DNA from: Thermococcus sp.
GTDB lineage: Archaea > Methanobacteriota_B > Thermococci > Thermococcales > Thermococcaceae
DNA: 64,000 nucleotides
Direction of reading: 5' to 3'
NCBI GenBank assembly: GCA_027075325.1
Contig: JALTBN010000043.1
Coordinates: 247,862 to 311,861, forward strand
Every line of letters starts with the position of its first letter. Within the stretch, counting starts at the first letter, position 1. Under the pieces are notes generated by a model. The model made no database searches and was not told where the DNA came from. It saw nothing but the letters and a program-made list of their open reading frames with translations. A program made the translations under genes and the position numbers. Below, one piece after another: positions 30,471 to 39,382 of this stretch.

Positions 30471-31673
30471 TCAGGCTCCGGGCTCTTCAACGGGAAGCCT
30501 CATCCGGGAGGAGATCAGGAGGAGGACTATGCCGATGAGGGGCATTGCGAGGAAGATGGCCATTCCCTGGGTAACCCCACCCACGAGGATGAACATGACG
30601 TTTGGAGCCACGGCATTCGCTGAGTTTGAGATGAGCCCGAGGGCAAAGCTGGCCTCAGGGAATATCTCCTTGGGGTAAGCGGCGGGGGCCGTTGTCCAGA
30701 ATGCCGGCCCGGTTCCCTGGACGATGCCGGCTATTGCAAAGCCGAGCAGGGCCAGGGTGTAGTCGTTCGCACTCGTCGCTTTCCAGACGACAAAGAGGCC
30801 TATGAAGGTCACGACGTAGGATATGGTCATGACGCTGACAATGGACTTGAAGAGGCCCCGGTTGGAGGTGTTTTTAACGGAGAGGCGGTAGCCGAGGTAA
30901 CCCATGATTATCGACCATATTCCCATTGAAACCTCGAGGGCCATGACCAGGTTGGCCTTCTGTGCATCGGAGAAGCTCACGTGGTGAAGAGTGAACGAGC
31001 CGAGGGTGAAGATTATCCAGAGGGCCGGGAAGAACGTGAACCCGAAAACCCACGTGAAGGGCATCTTCCAGACGTTGGCTCCCTTTGCGGAGTGCTTTTC
31101 CTTCGGTATCTCAAAGTCCTCAACGAGGAGCCACCAGAGGGCTAGGATGACATACATCACGACTGCCGAGAGCAGAAAAACCCTCTCAACGGCTCCCCAG
31201 CTGGCGTTGCTGCCCCCCGCCCACTTGGCGAGGCTTATACCGTAGATCCCTCCCCAGAAGATTCCTGAGAGGATTATTCCCTTTGCGAAGGGTCTTTCCG
31301 CCAGGAAGAGCCTGCCCACCTGGTTGCTGAAGACGGCTATGAGGGCAACGATGAAGCCCTGGAAGAAGCGGAGGGCAACGACTCCCCACCAGCTGCCAAC
31401 GAACGGGATGATGAACTGGGGTATCGCGGCGAAGCTGACAATCAAAGCCACGCTCCTCTTGAAGGACCCCTTGAAGAGGCTCGTACCCCCGAGGAGGAAC
31501 GCAACGAAGAGGCCGACGACGAAGGCGGTCTGCTGATAGCCCATCATTGCCTCGGTTATGTGGTAGTGCGCCAAAACGGCGTCCTTAAACTTCTCAAGCA
31601 TGTGCATCGTCCCGAAGCCGGCCGCGACGACCAGCATGTCCATGAAGACGAACTTCCAGCGGTTATTGCTCAA
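30471..31673 (-). CDS. Major facilitator superfamily transporter
   Basis: 400 residues with twelve predicted helices; RLFLAERPFAKGIILSGIFWGG lies at the usual middle loop, and the last helix is followed by RMRLPVEEPGA. No motif identifies the substrate. The start is TTG 31673, supported by GGGGTGATAG. Its place inside the purine cluster suggests a nucleobase or related substrate, but its upstream region shows no purine operator, so this is weak inference. Confidence 0.75.
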   Translation of the reverse strand: MSNNRWKFVFMDMLVVAAGFGTMHMLEKFKDAVLAHYHITEAMMGYQQTAFVVGLFVAFLLGGTSLFKGSFKRSVALIVSFAAIPQFIIPFVGSWWGVVALRFFQGFIVALIAVFSNQVGRLFLAERPFAKGIILSGIFWGGIYGISLAKWAGGSNASWGAVERVFLLSAVVMYVILALWWLLVEDFEIPKEKHSAKGANVWKMPFTWVFGFTFFPALWIIFTLGSFTLHHVSFSDAQKANLVMALEVSMGIWSIIMGYLGYRLSVKNTSNRGLFKSIVSVMTISYVVTFIGLFVVWKATSANDYTLALLGFAIAGIVQGTGPAFWTTAPAAYPKEIFPEASFALGLISNSANAVAPNVMFILVGGVTQGMAIFLAMPLIGIVLLLISSRMRLPVEEPGA

Positions 31674-31853
31674 ACTATCACCCCCGACTGATGTAGATCA
31701 TAGGGAACAGATGTAGCTCAGACGGAGTCTTAAAAACGTTCCTCGAATAGAATGCGGCCTTTGCTGGAAAAACCGGAATTTAATTGGTTTTTATTCGGAA
31801 TCCTAAGAACATCTTGCGGACTGGAGCTTGGGGCGTCTGGTTTGATGTTCCCT

Positions 31854-31868
31854 GCTGGAAACCAGCAA
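31854..31868. other. Short perfect hairpin between purP copy 2 and the transporter
   Basis: TGCTGG, AAA, CCAGCA lies about 13 bases beyond the purP stop region in the 207-base gap. The gap otherwise holds the transporter promoter (TTTTTAAGA near 31729). The hairpin is not followed by a T-run in the downstream direction of purP, so terminator function is doubtful. Confidence 0.3.
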
Positions 31869-31880
31869 AAAGGAAATAGT

Positions 31881-33023
31881 TCACGTAACCACCTTCTCAA
31901 GCTCGTCGAGCTCAATTGCGCGCTTTATCTCCAGGGCAATCCTCCTGCCGGTGCTCATTGGCATCCTCCAGAGGGCATTTCCGTATGGGTGACCAACCGC
32001 CATGTGGATGTTGGTTCCACCCCCGGTCCTTGGGGCCACGTCGTAGATGTAGAAGTTGAGATCCTTATCGACGGCCGTCTGGAGGGTGAACGGCCCGATT
32101 ATTCCGGGTGAATAGTACTCCTGTGTCGCCTTCACGTACTTCTCCGCCATGTCGAAGACCTTCTCCAAAAGTGACTCGCGGAGCGTTGAGGATGCATGGC
32201 CCGTAACTGTGTATTCCGGCTCGAACTGGTGCTCGGGCAGAGTAAGCTGCTGCGAAGCGGGAAGGCGGACGTGACCGTCGAGGCTTGTCTCAAAGCGCCA
32301 GTCAATTCCCAGAAGCTCAATTTCTTCATCTATCGGCGAGTAGAAGAAATCGAAGTTAAAGACCGGGCCGATTATATAGCGCTCAATTCTCGCTTTGGCA
32401 AGGTCTTCTTCGGTGATGGCGCCGAGCTTGATGAGCTTCTCGGCCTTCTCGCGGAACTCCTTGTATGATGCCGCTGTAAAGAAGCCCCTCTCTAACCTCT
32501 TCTTGGCGTGGGGGAGCTTTACAATGACGAGGCCGATGTCGTCAATCTCCTCCGGCTTTACCTCCTCCGGGTAGGGGAGCTTAGCTTTGTCAAGGAGCCA
32601 GTAGTAGCTCTTCTCCTCGCTCCTCTCTTCGCTCCGGAGCAGGTTCCTGCTGCCGAAGAGCGGAACGCGGAACTCGTTTTCCACCCTGTCAATGCCCGTG
32701 TAAACTACGAAGGAGCGGTTGGGGACGAAGACCACGTTCCTCTTAATGAGCTCCTCCTGGACGTCAACAACATGGGCGAACTTGTCAAGGACAATAACCT
32801 CGTCAATGAAGCCCTTGGTGAGGCCGTCCCTCGTCTTTCTGAGCTTGAAGTACTCGGCGTAGGTTCTGTGCCTGCCCCTCTGCGCGACGACGAGAACGGG
32901 AAGGCTCTCCTCCTTCGCTCCATCGGCTATGTCGAGGGCGGAATGGCTCCCGATTACTCCGACGGTTACCCTCTCAGGCTCGTATTTCTCAAGGATTCCC
33001 AAAATCTCATCACGGCTTATCAT
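31881..33023 (-). CDS. purP: PurP-family ATP-grasp protein, copy 2
   Basis: 380 residues, clearly related to the 19724-20719 protein: GVIGSHSALDIADGAKEE, VIVKLPHAKKRLERGFFTA, IIGPVFNFDFFYSP, and a C-terminal VAPRTGGGTNIHMAVGHPYGNALW. It retains a longer N-terminus as in the methanogen PurP. The family makes formyl-AICAR with formate and ATP. It starts ten bases after purD, in the same operon and under the same operator. Having two diverged copies suggests one has a changed role; the sequence does not say which. Confidence 0.85.
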   Translation of the reverse strand: MISRDEILGILEKYEPERVTVGVIGSHSALDIADGAKEESLPVLVVAQRGRHRTYAEYFKLRKTRDGLTKGFIDEVIVLDKFAHVVDVQEELIKRNVVFVPNRSFVVYTGIDRVENEFRVPLFGSRNLLRSEERSEEKSYYWLLDKAKLPYPEEVKPEEIDDIGLVIVKLPHAKKRLERGFFTAASYKEFREKAEKLIKLGAITEEDLAKARIERYIIGPVFNFDFFYSPIDEEIELLGIDWRFETSLDGHVRLPASQQLTLPEHQFEPEYTVTGHASSTLRESLLEKVFDMAEKYVKATQEYYSPGIIGPFTLQTAVDKDLNFYIYDVAPRTGGGTNIHMAVGHPYGNALWRMPMSTGRRIALEIKRAIELDELEKVVT

Positions 33024-33033
33024 TCAGACCACC

Positions 33034-34350
33034 TCAGCAGGAATTCGGCTCGAACTCTCTCCCGAGTTCTTTCATGAGCTCAATCCTCTTCTCGAGGCTC
33101 CCCCTCGTCCCAACGTCCCTCCGGTAGAAGAGCTTTCCCCTTATGTGTGGAACCGCGCTCTCGGCAATCCTCTCGGCCTCTTCGAGTGTCTCCGCGGCCC
33201 CCACAACGGCAGCCGCCCTCGAACCGAGCATTGTAAAGCTCTCATCAAGGGAAGCGTAGTAGAGCCTCGCTCCCGCCTTCTTTATCTCTTTCTCGTCTAT
33301 CTCAAGCTTTAGGCCTCTCACAGGGTTCGCCGGGTAGCCCTTCGGCGCGAGGTACTTCACGACCGTCGCCTTCTCCTCGAACTCCGCTTTCCTGAGGTTG
33401 CCGTCCACTATTCCAGCGGCTATCTCCGTTAGTGGGGTTTTCAGGAGCGGCAGGACGTTCATCGCTTCTGGGTCGCCGAAGCGGGCGTTGTACTCGATTA
33501 TGACCGGGCCTTCCCTGGAGAGCATGAACTGGCCGTAGAGAATGCCCCTGTAGGGGGTCCCCTCCTTTCTCATCGCCGCAACGGTCGCTTTAAGCGTCTC
33601 GAAGGCCTTCTCGTAGTCCTCCTTCGTTACGAAGGGCAGGAGATGGTTGGGGCACGAGTAGCTCCCCATACCGCCGGTTATCGGGCCCTCGTCGTCCTCG
33701 TAGGCGTGGGGATAGTCCTGCGCGAGCGGCATCGGGATAACGTGCTTCCCGTCGCTGAAGACTTGGAAAGTGAACTCAACGCCGTCGGTGCGCTCCTCTA
33801 TCAGAACCTTCCCGTCCCTCCTGATGAGCTCCTCGGCGTAGGACTTCGCTTCTTCGTTGTCCCTGAGCTGGTAGCCGACCACCTTAACGCCCTTTCCGCC
33901 CGTGAGTCCGATTGGTTTCACAACCACGGGCTTTTCGAAGTCGTCTATCCACAAGCGCATCTCGGAAACATCGTCGAAGACCCTGAATGCTTTCCTTCCC
34001 GGGATTTTGTTGCGCTCCATGAACTCCCGCGCAAAGGCCTTATCCGTTTCAAGCCGGGCGGCTTCTCTGGTGGGGCCCACGGCAGGAATTCCGTTCTCCT
34101 CAAAAACGTCCACGATACCCCTCTCAAGGGGCGCCTCTGGCCCTATGAATGCCATATCAACGCCGAACTTTTCCGCATAATCCAGCACCTTCTCCACGTC
34201 CGTTTCCTTTGCAAGACCGTAGCCCTTTGCTAGCCTCGCTAGCCCAGGATTTTTGCCCTTCGAGACGACGTAGAGTTCAGTGCCATCCCTGATGAGGGCT
34301 TCACCGATCGCATGCTCCCTTCCACCGCCACCAACGAGCAGGATCCTCAT
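33034..34350 (-). CDS. purD: Phosphoribosylamine-glycine ligase
   Basis: GAR synthetase, ATP-grasp enzyme joining glycine to phosphoribosylamine. 438 residues beginning RILLVGGGGREHAIGEAL; PVVVKPIGLTGGKGVKV is the ATP-binding loop and YNARFGDPEAMNVLPLL the metal site. ATG 34350 follows GGTGAAACTT. It begins the purD-purP operon; a purine operator lies in the upstream region. Confidence 0.96.
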   Translation of the reverse strand: MRILLVGGGGREHAIGEALIRDGTELYVVSKGKNPGLARLAKGYGLAKETDVEKVLDYAEKFGVDMAFIGPEAPLERGIVDVFEENGIPAVGPTREAARLETDKAFAREFMERNKIPGRKAFRVFDDVSEMRLWIDDFEKPVVVKPIGLTGGKGVKVVGYQLRDNEEAKSYAEELIRRDGKVLIEERTDGVEFTFQVFSDGKHVIPMPLAQDYPHAYEDDEGPITGGMGSYSCPNHLLPFVTKEDYEKAFETLKATVAAMRKEGTPYRGILYGQFMLSREGPVIIEYNARFGDPEAMNVLPLLKTPLTEIAAGIVDGNLRKAEFEEKATVVKYLAPKGYPANPVRGLKLEIDEKEIKKAGARLYYASLDESFTMLGSRAAAVVGAAETLEEAERIAESAVPHIRGKLFYRRDVGTRGSLEKRIELMKELGREFEPNSC

Positions 34351-34382
34351 AAGTTTCACCAATTATATGTCAAAAACTTCGT

Positions 34383-34417
34383 CTTTTAAGGTTTATTTTT
34401 GCATTTATTTGTCAAAA
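34383..34417 (-). promoter_or_regulatory. purD promoter with candidate purine operator
   Basis: Arms TTTTTGCAT and TTGTCAAAA around TTAT at 34396-34417, five bases upstream of the TATA element CTTTTAAGG. A second half site (ATATGTCAAAAAC) lies nearer the gene at about 34365-34377. The right arm deviates more than at purL and purS. Confidence 0.6.
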
Positions 34418-34501
34418 ATAGATGGGGTTGACGATAAGGACTCGTTCGTCCGCCGCAAAGTATTTATCGTCTGAACTTGATATTCCATTTGGGGACCCAC
34501 T

Positions 34502-35137
34502 ATGGACTGTGAGGAAAAACTAAGAACAACGATATCAAGATCATTTCTGGAGAACGGGATTGTAGGTGTTATAGACCGGGATGTTTCGTCGTTTACGTAC
34601 ATATCTGCCTTGAAGAGCCTGCAGGAGCCTCTGGAGGGCGGTAAATACGTGTGGGTGGTCTCGTATGAGCCATTGCAGAGCCTTTTTAGGGACTTCCGCA
34701 GGGCGGGGCTGGAATACGGGAGGTACCTGGGAAAGAACCTTTACATCCTGGATGTTTTCGGCTCGATAAGGCACATCGACTCCGAGGTGGACGGTGTTTT
34801 TGTGCTGTCCGGCTACCTGGACGACAGGGTCTTCATCCTCAAGTACAGAACCCTCATCGAGGAGCTTCTCTCCAAGCTGGATCCGGATGACGTCATCGTC
34901 GTGGGCTACCTAGAGTCGGGGATGTGCAGGCTCTTTGACAACCCCGTGAGGACTCAGAAACTGCTCTGGAGCCTGAGGGAGGAATTCAGGATCAGGACGT
35001 CCGGCCTGATAACCCACATAAAGCCCGAATGTCCGCAGCTGGAGGAGTTCATCTACCTATACTCGGACTATGTATTTGAGGGTTTCATGGAGAGGAGGGA
35101 GAGGAAGATCATCATGACCAAAGGTGATGGAGAATGA
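34502..35137 (+). CDS. RecA-superfamily-like protein without Walker A
   Basis: 211 residues. Beta-strand/helix pattern similar to archaeal KaiC/Rad55-like proteins (YISALKSLQEPLEGGKYVWVVSYEPLQSLF, LYILDVFGSI, DDVIVVGYLESG), but there is no P-loop, so it should not hydrolyse ATP. ATG 34502 has GGGGACCC upstream and ATTTATCG near 34462 as promoter. It overlaps the next gene, of the same general kind, by four bases. Function unknown. Confidence 0.6.
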   Translation: MDCEEKLRTTISRSFLENGIVGVIDRDVSSFTYISALKSLQEPLEGGKYVWVVSYEPLQSLFRDFRRAGLEYGRYLGKNLYILDVFGSIRHIDSEVDGVFVLSGYLDDRVFILKYRTLIEELLSKLDPDDVIVVGYLESGMCRLFDNPVRTQKLLWSLREEFRIRTSGLITHIKPECPQLEEFIYLYSDYVFEGFMERRERKIIMTKGDGE

Positions 35138-35883
35138 CCCTCGAACTCGGCATTAGGGAACTCGACGATCTTTTGGGAGGTGTCGTTGAGAGGAGCCTCA
35201 TCCTCGTCCACGAGTCGGATCCAAGATCGCTGGGGAAGTTCATAGCCTTCGAGATAATGAGGAGGAAGCTTGATTCTGACAACCTTGTTGGCTACTTCAA
35301 CATAGGGGTTCCCATTCTCGTTTTGCTGGGGGTAATGGAGAAAGCCGGGATAGACTGGAGGAGGCACCTCAACGACGGGAGGCTCATGATAATAGACACC
35401 TTCGGGAGCATCTACGACGTAAGGACAGACCTCACTAACGTCTGGTACCTGAAGAGCCCAATGGACATCGACACCCTCAACGATAAGTACATCAACGTCA
35501 TCGGGGCCCACAAGCGGAAGTGGGCGGAGATGGGGATGTTCGAGGGAAGGGAGCTGTGGGGAGTAACTGTCTCCATGTCGGACTATCTCACCATGTTCAG
35601 CCCCAAGGCCACCCAGCGGTATCTAGAGGTATCTGACCTCCAGAGGAGCAGGTCCTACGTTTACAGGAAGTACCCGGCCGGGACGAACATCTGGACGTAC
35701 ACCGGGGAGGACACGGTGGTGCTCCCCCTACTGTACCGTAAGGCCGACTACATCCTGAAAACTGAGAGCAGGGTTGAGGACGGGGGAGTAAGAAGGTACC
35801 TCCACGTTCTCAAGACCCCTGATATGAGGGAAGTGTCCACAGTGGAATACGGGTTTAAAGGCGGCAGGGTAGTCTTCGGCTGA
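35134..35883 (+). CDS. KaiC/RecA-like protein with degenerate P-loop
   Basis: 249 residues. GIRELDDLLGGVVERSLILVHESDPRSLGKFIAFEIM aligns with the start of KaiC-like ATPases (compare TGVPGLDDLLNGGFPKGTTVLVTG at 53.4 kb), but the P-loop reads HESDPRSLGKF instead of GPTGTGKTT. DGRLMIIDTFGSIYDV matches the Walker B region. It seems a non-catalytic partner of the protein before it (ATGA overlap). Role unknown; signalling or scaffold function is possible. Confidence 0.62.
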   Translation: MTLELGIRELDDLLGGVVERSLILVHESDPRSLGKFIAFEIMRRKLDSDNLVGYFNIGVPILVLLGVMEKAGIDWRRHLNDGRLMIIDTFGSIYDVRTDLTNVWYLKSPMDIDTLNDKYINVIGAHKRKWAEMGMFEGRELWGVTVSMSDYLTMFSPKATQRYLEVSDLQRSRSYVYRKYPAGTNIWTYTGEDTVVLPLLYRKADYILKTESRVEDGGVRRYLHVLKTPDMREVSTVEYGFKGGRVVFG

Positions 35884-35925
35884 TTTTAACGGGTTTTTGT
35901 AGATATTCTCGAAATCTTTTTAAGT

Positions 35926-35947
35926 TTTAGGCATTTTTGTGTAAACG
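35926..35947 (+). promoter_or_regulatory. Weak purine operator at purE
   Basis: Left arm TTTAGGCAT fits the palindrome; the right side GTGTAAACG is poor. It lies just downstream of TATA TTTTTAAG (35917-35924). Confidence 0.4.
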
Positions 35948-35956
35948 GTGGTGGAC

Positions 35957-36388
35957 GTGAAGGTTCTCGTGGTGATGGGCAGCAGGAGCGATTCGCAGGT
36001 AGCTGAGAAGGTCACCTCGGTTCTCGACGAGTTCGGCGTCGACTACGACGTCGAGGTTGCCTCCGCCCACAGGAACCCCAAGAAGGTCGAGGAGCTGGCG
36101 AAGAGAGACTACGACGTCTTCATAGCCATAGCCGGCTTAAGCGCCGCTTTGCCAGGCGTAATAGCGTCCCACACTACCAAACCGGTTATAGGCATCCCCG
36201 TCTCTGCGAAGTTAAACGGCCTCGACGCCCTCCTGAGCATAGCCCAGCTTCCACCAGGAGTTCCCGTTGCGGCTGTCGGCATAGACAACGGCAGGAACGC
36301 GGCCCTCCTCGCGGTGGAGATACTCGCGCTGAAGGATGAAGACCTGAGGCAAAAGCTTGAGGAGTACAGGGAAAAGCTCAGGGCATAA
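35957..36388 (+). CDS. purE: N5-CAIR mutase / AIR carboxylase
   Basis: 143 residues. [25 protein letters not shown] and [14 protein letters not shown] are the PurE signatures; it installs the carboxyl group of CAIR. No purK is seen in the window, so it may act directly on AIR and CO2 (class II), which would need residue comparison to settle. GTG 35957 is chosen since GGTGGTG lies upstream; GTG 35948 or 35951 are alternatives. Confidence 0.92.
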   Translation: MKVLVVMGSRSDSQVAEKVTSVLDEFGVDYDVEVASAHRNPKKVEELAKRDYDVFIAIAGLSAALPGVIASHTTKPVIGIPVSAKLNGLDALLSIAQLPPGVPVAAVGIDNGRNAALLAVEILALKDEDLRQKLEEYREKLRA

Positions 36389-36764
36389 ACATGCAACAGA
36401 CCCAACCGGAATTTCAAGAAAACCCCCTAAAAAAATAATGTACGTGGGGGAAATCCCCCCTGTTCTCGATTTTATCCGCTCTCCTTATTCCACCCGCTTC
36501 ATTTCATCGTGGTCTTATTCTACCCCAACCTACAATTTGAGCACTTATTTTGACATCCTATTTTAGGGGATCACATCGCCAACAGATGGACTCAATTCTA
36601 TTTAAACTTTTCGTAAATTATCCAAATCATTGGATTAAATCGCACATATGTTCACCCTCACAGTGAACAAAAATGCCTGAGTAATCCTTTTTGGAGGGGC
36701 GCTTTTTATCACTTATGTACATTTAAGAGGATTGTAAAATTATCGGGAAAAACGAAAAGTCGTC
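36389..36764. other. 376-base gap between convergent purE and purT
   Basis: No coding frame is convincing. It contains GGGGG, AAAT, CCCCC (36446-36459), which could end purE transcripts, and an upstream CCCCC (36423-36427) that could pair with the same GGGGG instead. Further on are a TATA-like CTATTTAAAC (36598-36607) and a perfect inverted repeat GTTCAC / GTGAAC (36650-36668) followed by a T-run. An unannotated small RNA is possible but unproven. Confidence 0.4.
36446..36459 (+). terminator. Hairpin after purE
   Basis: GGGGG, loop AAAT, CCCCC lies about 58 bases after the purE stop. It is the only strong stem on this side. Confidence 0.35.
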
Positions 36765-38054
36765 TTAAAGCAGGTGTTTCCTTTTCTCATAATCCTGTCC
36801 ATGCCATTCGGAGGAGCGAGTTCTCAGTTCGATCGAGTGGGCCACGGCTTCGGCCCTTCTCCTGGCCTCCTTGACGTCATTATCCCACGCTACCGCAACA
36901 CCGAGCCTCCTTCCGGGATAGGCTTCGGGCTTCCCGAAGAGCCTCACCGTCGCGTTGGGAACGCTTAAAGCTCTGGTGAGACCCCTGAAGCGAGGGGAAT
37001 AACCGGAAACGTTGGCCTTTATGACGTGAGTTGCGGCGGGGGTGAGCACCGGGAAGAGCCTGTATCCATCAACCCATTCTCCGGGGATTGGGAGCCCAAA
37101 GACGGCCCTCAGGTGGAGTCCGAACTCAGAGAAGCCGGTCGGGTGAGAGGCCAGGGTAACCATCCCCGTGTCGTGCGGCCTCGGGGAGACCTCGTTCGCC
37201 CACACCTTGTCGCCCTTCACAAACATCTCAACGCCAAAGAGGCCAAGACCACCGAGAACATCGGTGATGCGCTTCGCTATGCGGTAAACCTCGCGCTCGG
37301 CCCTCTCGCTTATCCCCGCCGGCTGCCAGCTGGCATGGTAGTCGCCATCAATCTGGTAGTGGCCGACGGGCCTTGGAAAGGTTGTGACAATTTCGCCGTT
37401 CTCGTCGTAGTGCCTCACAGCAAGCTCGGTAATCTCGACGTCGAACTCAATGTGCTCCTCGACGATGAGCTTCTCCGCGCTTCCCCTGGCCTTCTTCTTT
37501 GCCACTTCCCAGGCCTTCGGGACATCTTCGGGGCTCTTCACGAAGTAGGAGCCCTTTCCGGAGGAGCTCATTATGGCCTTCGTATGGCATGGATAACCTA
37601 TCTTTTCGCAGGCCTCGTAGAGCTCGTCAAGGGTTGTGGCGTAGGCGTAGCGCGAGGTCGGAACCTTCGCTTCCTTCGCGAGCGTCTCCCTCGTCCTCTC
37701 GCGGTGCATGGCAATCCAAGTGGCTTTGGCGTTCGGAACGACGAAGTAGCCGTCCTTCTCAAGCTCGAAGAGGGCGTCAAGGTTTATCGCCTCTATCTCG
37801 GGGATTATCGCGTCGGGCTTCTCCCTCTCAACGACCGAGAAGAGGAAATCGGCATTCCTCATGTCGCCCACGTAGGAGCGGTGGGCAACCTGCATCGCCG
37901 GGGCGTTTGCGTACCTATCGACCGCTATCACCTCGACGCCGAGCCTCTGGGCCTCAATCGCTATTTCCTTCCCGAGCTCACCGCTCCCGAGGAGGAGTAT
38001 TCTTTGGGCGGAGTCGGTCATCGCCGTTCCGAGTTCATCCCGGGGTTTTATCAT
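36765..38054 (-). CDS. purT: Formate-dependent GAR transformylase
   Basis: ATP-grasp enzyme making formyl-GAR from GAR, formate and ATP. 429 residues beginning RILLLGSGELGKEIAIEAQRLGVEVIAVDRY; IMSSSGKGSYFVKSPEDV (ATP loop) and EVSPRPHDTGMVTL are family signatures. ATG 38054 is preceded by GAGGTGAT. Its promoter region is shared with the divergent purM and holds two purine operators. Confidence 0.96.
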   Translation of the reverse strand: MIKPRDELGTAMTDSAQRILLLGSGELGKEIAIEAQRLGVEVIAVDRYANAPAMQVAHRSYVGDMRNADFLFSVVEREKPDAIIPEIEAINLDALFELEKDGYFVVPNAKATWIAMHRERTRETLAKEAKVPTSRYAYATTLDELYEACEKIGYPCHTKAIMSSSGKGSYFVKSPEDVPKAWEVAKKKARGSAEKLIVEEHIEFDVEITELAVRHYDENGEIVTTFPRPVGHYQIDGDYHASWQPAGISERAEREVYRIAKRITDVLGGLGLFGVEMFVKGDKVWANEVSPRPHDTGMVTLASHPTGFSEFGLHLRAVFGLPIPGEWVDGYRLFPVLTPAATHVIKANVSGYSPRFRGLTRALSVPNATVRLFGKPEAYPGRRLGVAVAWDNDVKEARRRAEAVAHSIELRTRSSEWHGQDYEKRKHLL

Positions 38055-38069
38055 AAACATCACCTCATG

Positions 38070-38091
38070 GATTGACGTTAAAATGTTAAAA
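38070..38091 (-). promoter_or_regulatory. Candidate purine operator on the purT side
   Basis: Arms GATTGACGT and ATGTTAAAA around TAAA: core TTGACGT / ATGTTAA. It lies downstream of the purT TATA (38100-38107), near its transcript start. Confidence 0.5.
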
Positions 38092-38111
38092 GCTGAATGT
38101 ATTTAAGCCTT

Positions 38112-38133
38112 TTTAAGCAGAAAAATGGCAAAG
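38112..38133 (+). promoter_or_regulatory. Candidate purine operator on the purM side
   Basis: Arms TTTAAGCAG and ATGGCAAAG around AAAA, directly upstream of the purM TATA TTTTAAAG (38135-38142) and also upstream of the purT TATA, so it could act on both genes. Confidence 0.55.
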
Positions 38134-38172
38134 CTTTTAAAGAACTGGATGTAGGGTGTAGCGGTGGTGCTC

Positions 38173-39177
38173 ATGCTGACCTATGCCCAGGCTGGCGTTG
38201 ATGACGGGAAGACCTCAAGGGCCTTGAGAAGTATAATCTCACTCGCAAAGGCAACTTTCGAGTTCAGACGGGGAAAAATCGGCGAACCGGCCGAAGACCT
38301 CGGCCACTACTCTGCTCTGATGGATTTTAAGGATTTCTACCTGGCAATGACGACGGACGGCGTTGGGACTAAGGTTCTCGTTGCGGAAGCCGTTGGAAAG
38401 TTCGACACGATTGGAATAGATATGATAGCGATGAACGTCAACGATCTGCTCTGCGTCGGGGCAGAGCCGGTTGCGCTCGTGGACTACCTGGCCGTTAGAG
38501 AACCTGACGAGAAAATCTTTGCCGAGATTGGGAAGGGCCTCTACGAGGGGGCGAGGCAGGCCGGTATAGCGATAGTTGGCGGTGAGACGGCGGTTATGCC
38601 CGACCTCATCAACGGCTTCGATCTGGCCGGAACCGCCATCGGGGTTGTTGAGAAGGGCAAAGTTATAACCGGCGGGAGTATAAGGCCCGGCGACGCAGTC
38701 ATAGGAATCTCAAGCTCCGGCATTCACTCGAACGGTCTCACCCTCGCGAGGAAGCTGTTAATTCCAAAATACGGCCTCGACTACGAATACGAGGGCAGGA
38801 AGCTCTGGGAGTGGCTCCTGGAGCCGACAAGGATATACGTCAAACCTATTTTGGAGCTCCTTGAGAGCGTTGAGGTTCACGGACTGGCGCACATAACCGG
38901 TGGCGGGCTGCTCAACCTGAAGCGCCTGACAAACCACGGCTTCTCCCTAGAGATGCCCCCTATCGAGGGAATTTTCAGGCTCATCCACGAGAGCGGCGTC
39001 CCGCTGGACGAGGCCTTCAGGGTCTTCAACATGGGTGTTGGCATGGTTGTCATCGTACCCCAGAAGGAAAAGGATGAGGCGCTTGATGTCCTCACCAAGC
39101 ACTACGAGAGCTTTGAGCTTGGAGTGGTCACAGAGGGACCGGGGATAAGGGTGGAGAACTACGGGGTAACCCTTTAA
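38173..39177 (+). CDS. purM: AIR synthetase
   Basis: Phosphoribosylformylglycinamidine cyclo-ligase, 334 residues. Signatures: [57 protein letters not shown] and [19 protein letters not shown] 38173 has GGTGGTG upstream; the in-frame GTGs upstream are part of that ribosome site. Confidence 0.95.
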   Translation: MLTYAQAGVDDGKTSRALRSIISLAKATFEFRRGKIGEPAEDLGHYSALMDFKDFYLAMTTDGVGTKVLVAEAVGKFDTIGIDMIAMNVNDLLCVGAEPVALVDYLAVREPDEKIFAEIGKGLYEGARQAGIAIVGGETAVMPDLINGFDLAGTAIGVVEKGKVITGGSIRPGDAVIGISSSGIHSNGLTLARKLLIPKYGLDYEYEGRKLWEWLLEPTRIYVKPILELLESVEVHGLAHITGGGLLNLKRLTNHGFSLEMPPIEGIFRLIHESGVPLDEAFRVFNMGVGMVVIVPQKEKDEALDVLTKHYESFELGVVTEGPGIRVENYGVTL

Positions 39178-39208
39178 ACTCCCTCCCCCAACTTTTTCCG
39201 GTGATCCG

Positions 39209-39382
39209 ATGGAGCTCACGGTAAAGAAAAAGGCCTTCCTTGAAGACCTCCCTAAAGTCGTTGGAGAAGCGGTGGAAGAGTACGGAACACGGCTGAGAAA
39301 GATTGTAATAGAGGAAGATGAAAAGGGCTGCTACACGGTCTTCATAACCTACGATGCGGGCGAAAACCCTTTCAACCGGTGA
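39209..39382 (+). CDS. Small 57-residue protein between purM and purC
   Basis: ATG 39209 follows GGTGATC, the best ribosome site form in this genome, 31 bases after purM. The product starts MELTVKKKAFLEDLPKVVGE, continues with KIVIEEDEKGCYTVFITYDAG and ends NPFNR: a compact alpha/beta domain with balanced charge, so very likely a real gene. Function unknown. Its end overlaps the 3' end of purC on the opposite strand by 11 bases. Co-transcription with purM suggests a purine link (inference). Confidence 0.6.
   Translation: MELTVKKKAFLEDLPKVVGEAVEEYGTRLRKIVIEEDEKGCYTVFITYDAGENPFNR

Noticed and set aside
37026..38075. 349-codon frame opposite purT
   Set aside because: Shadow of purT; ends in the purT promoter region.
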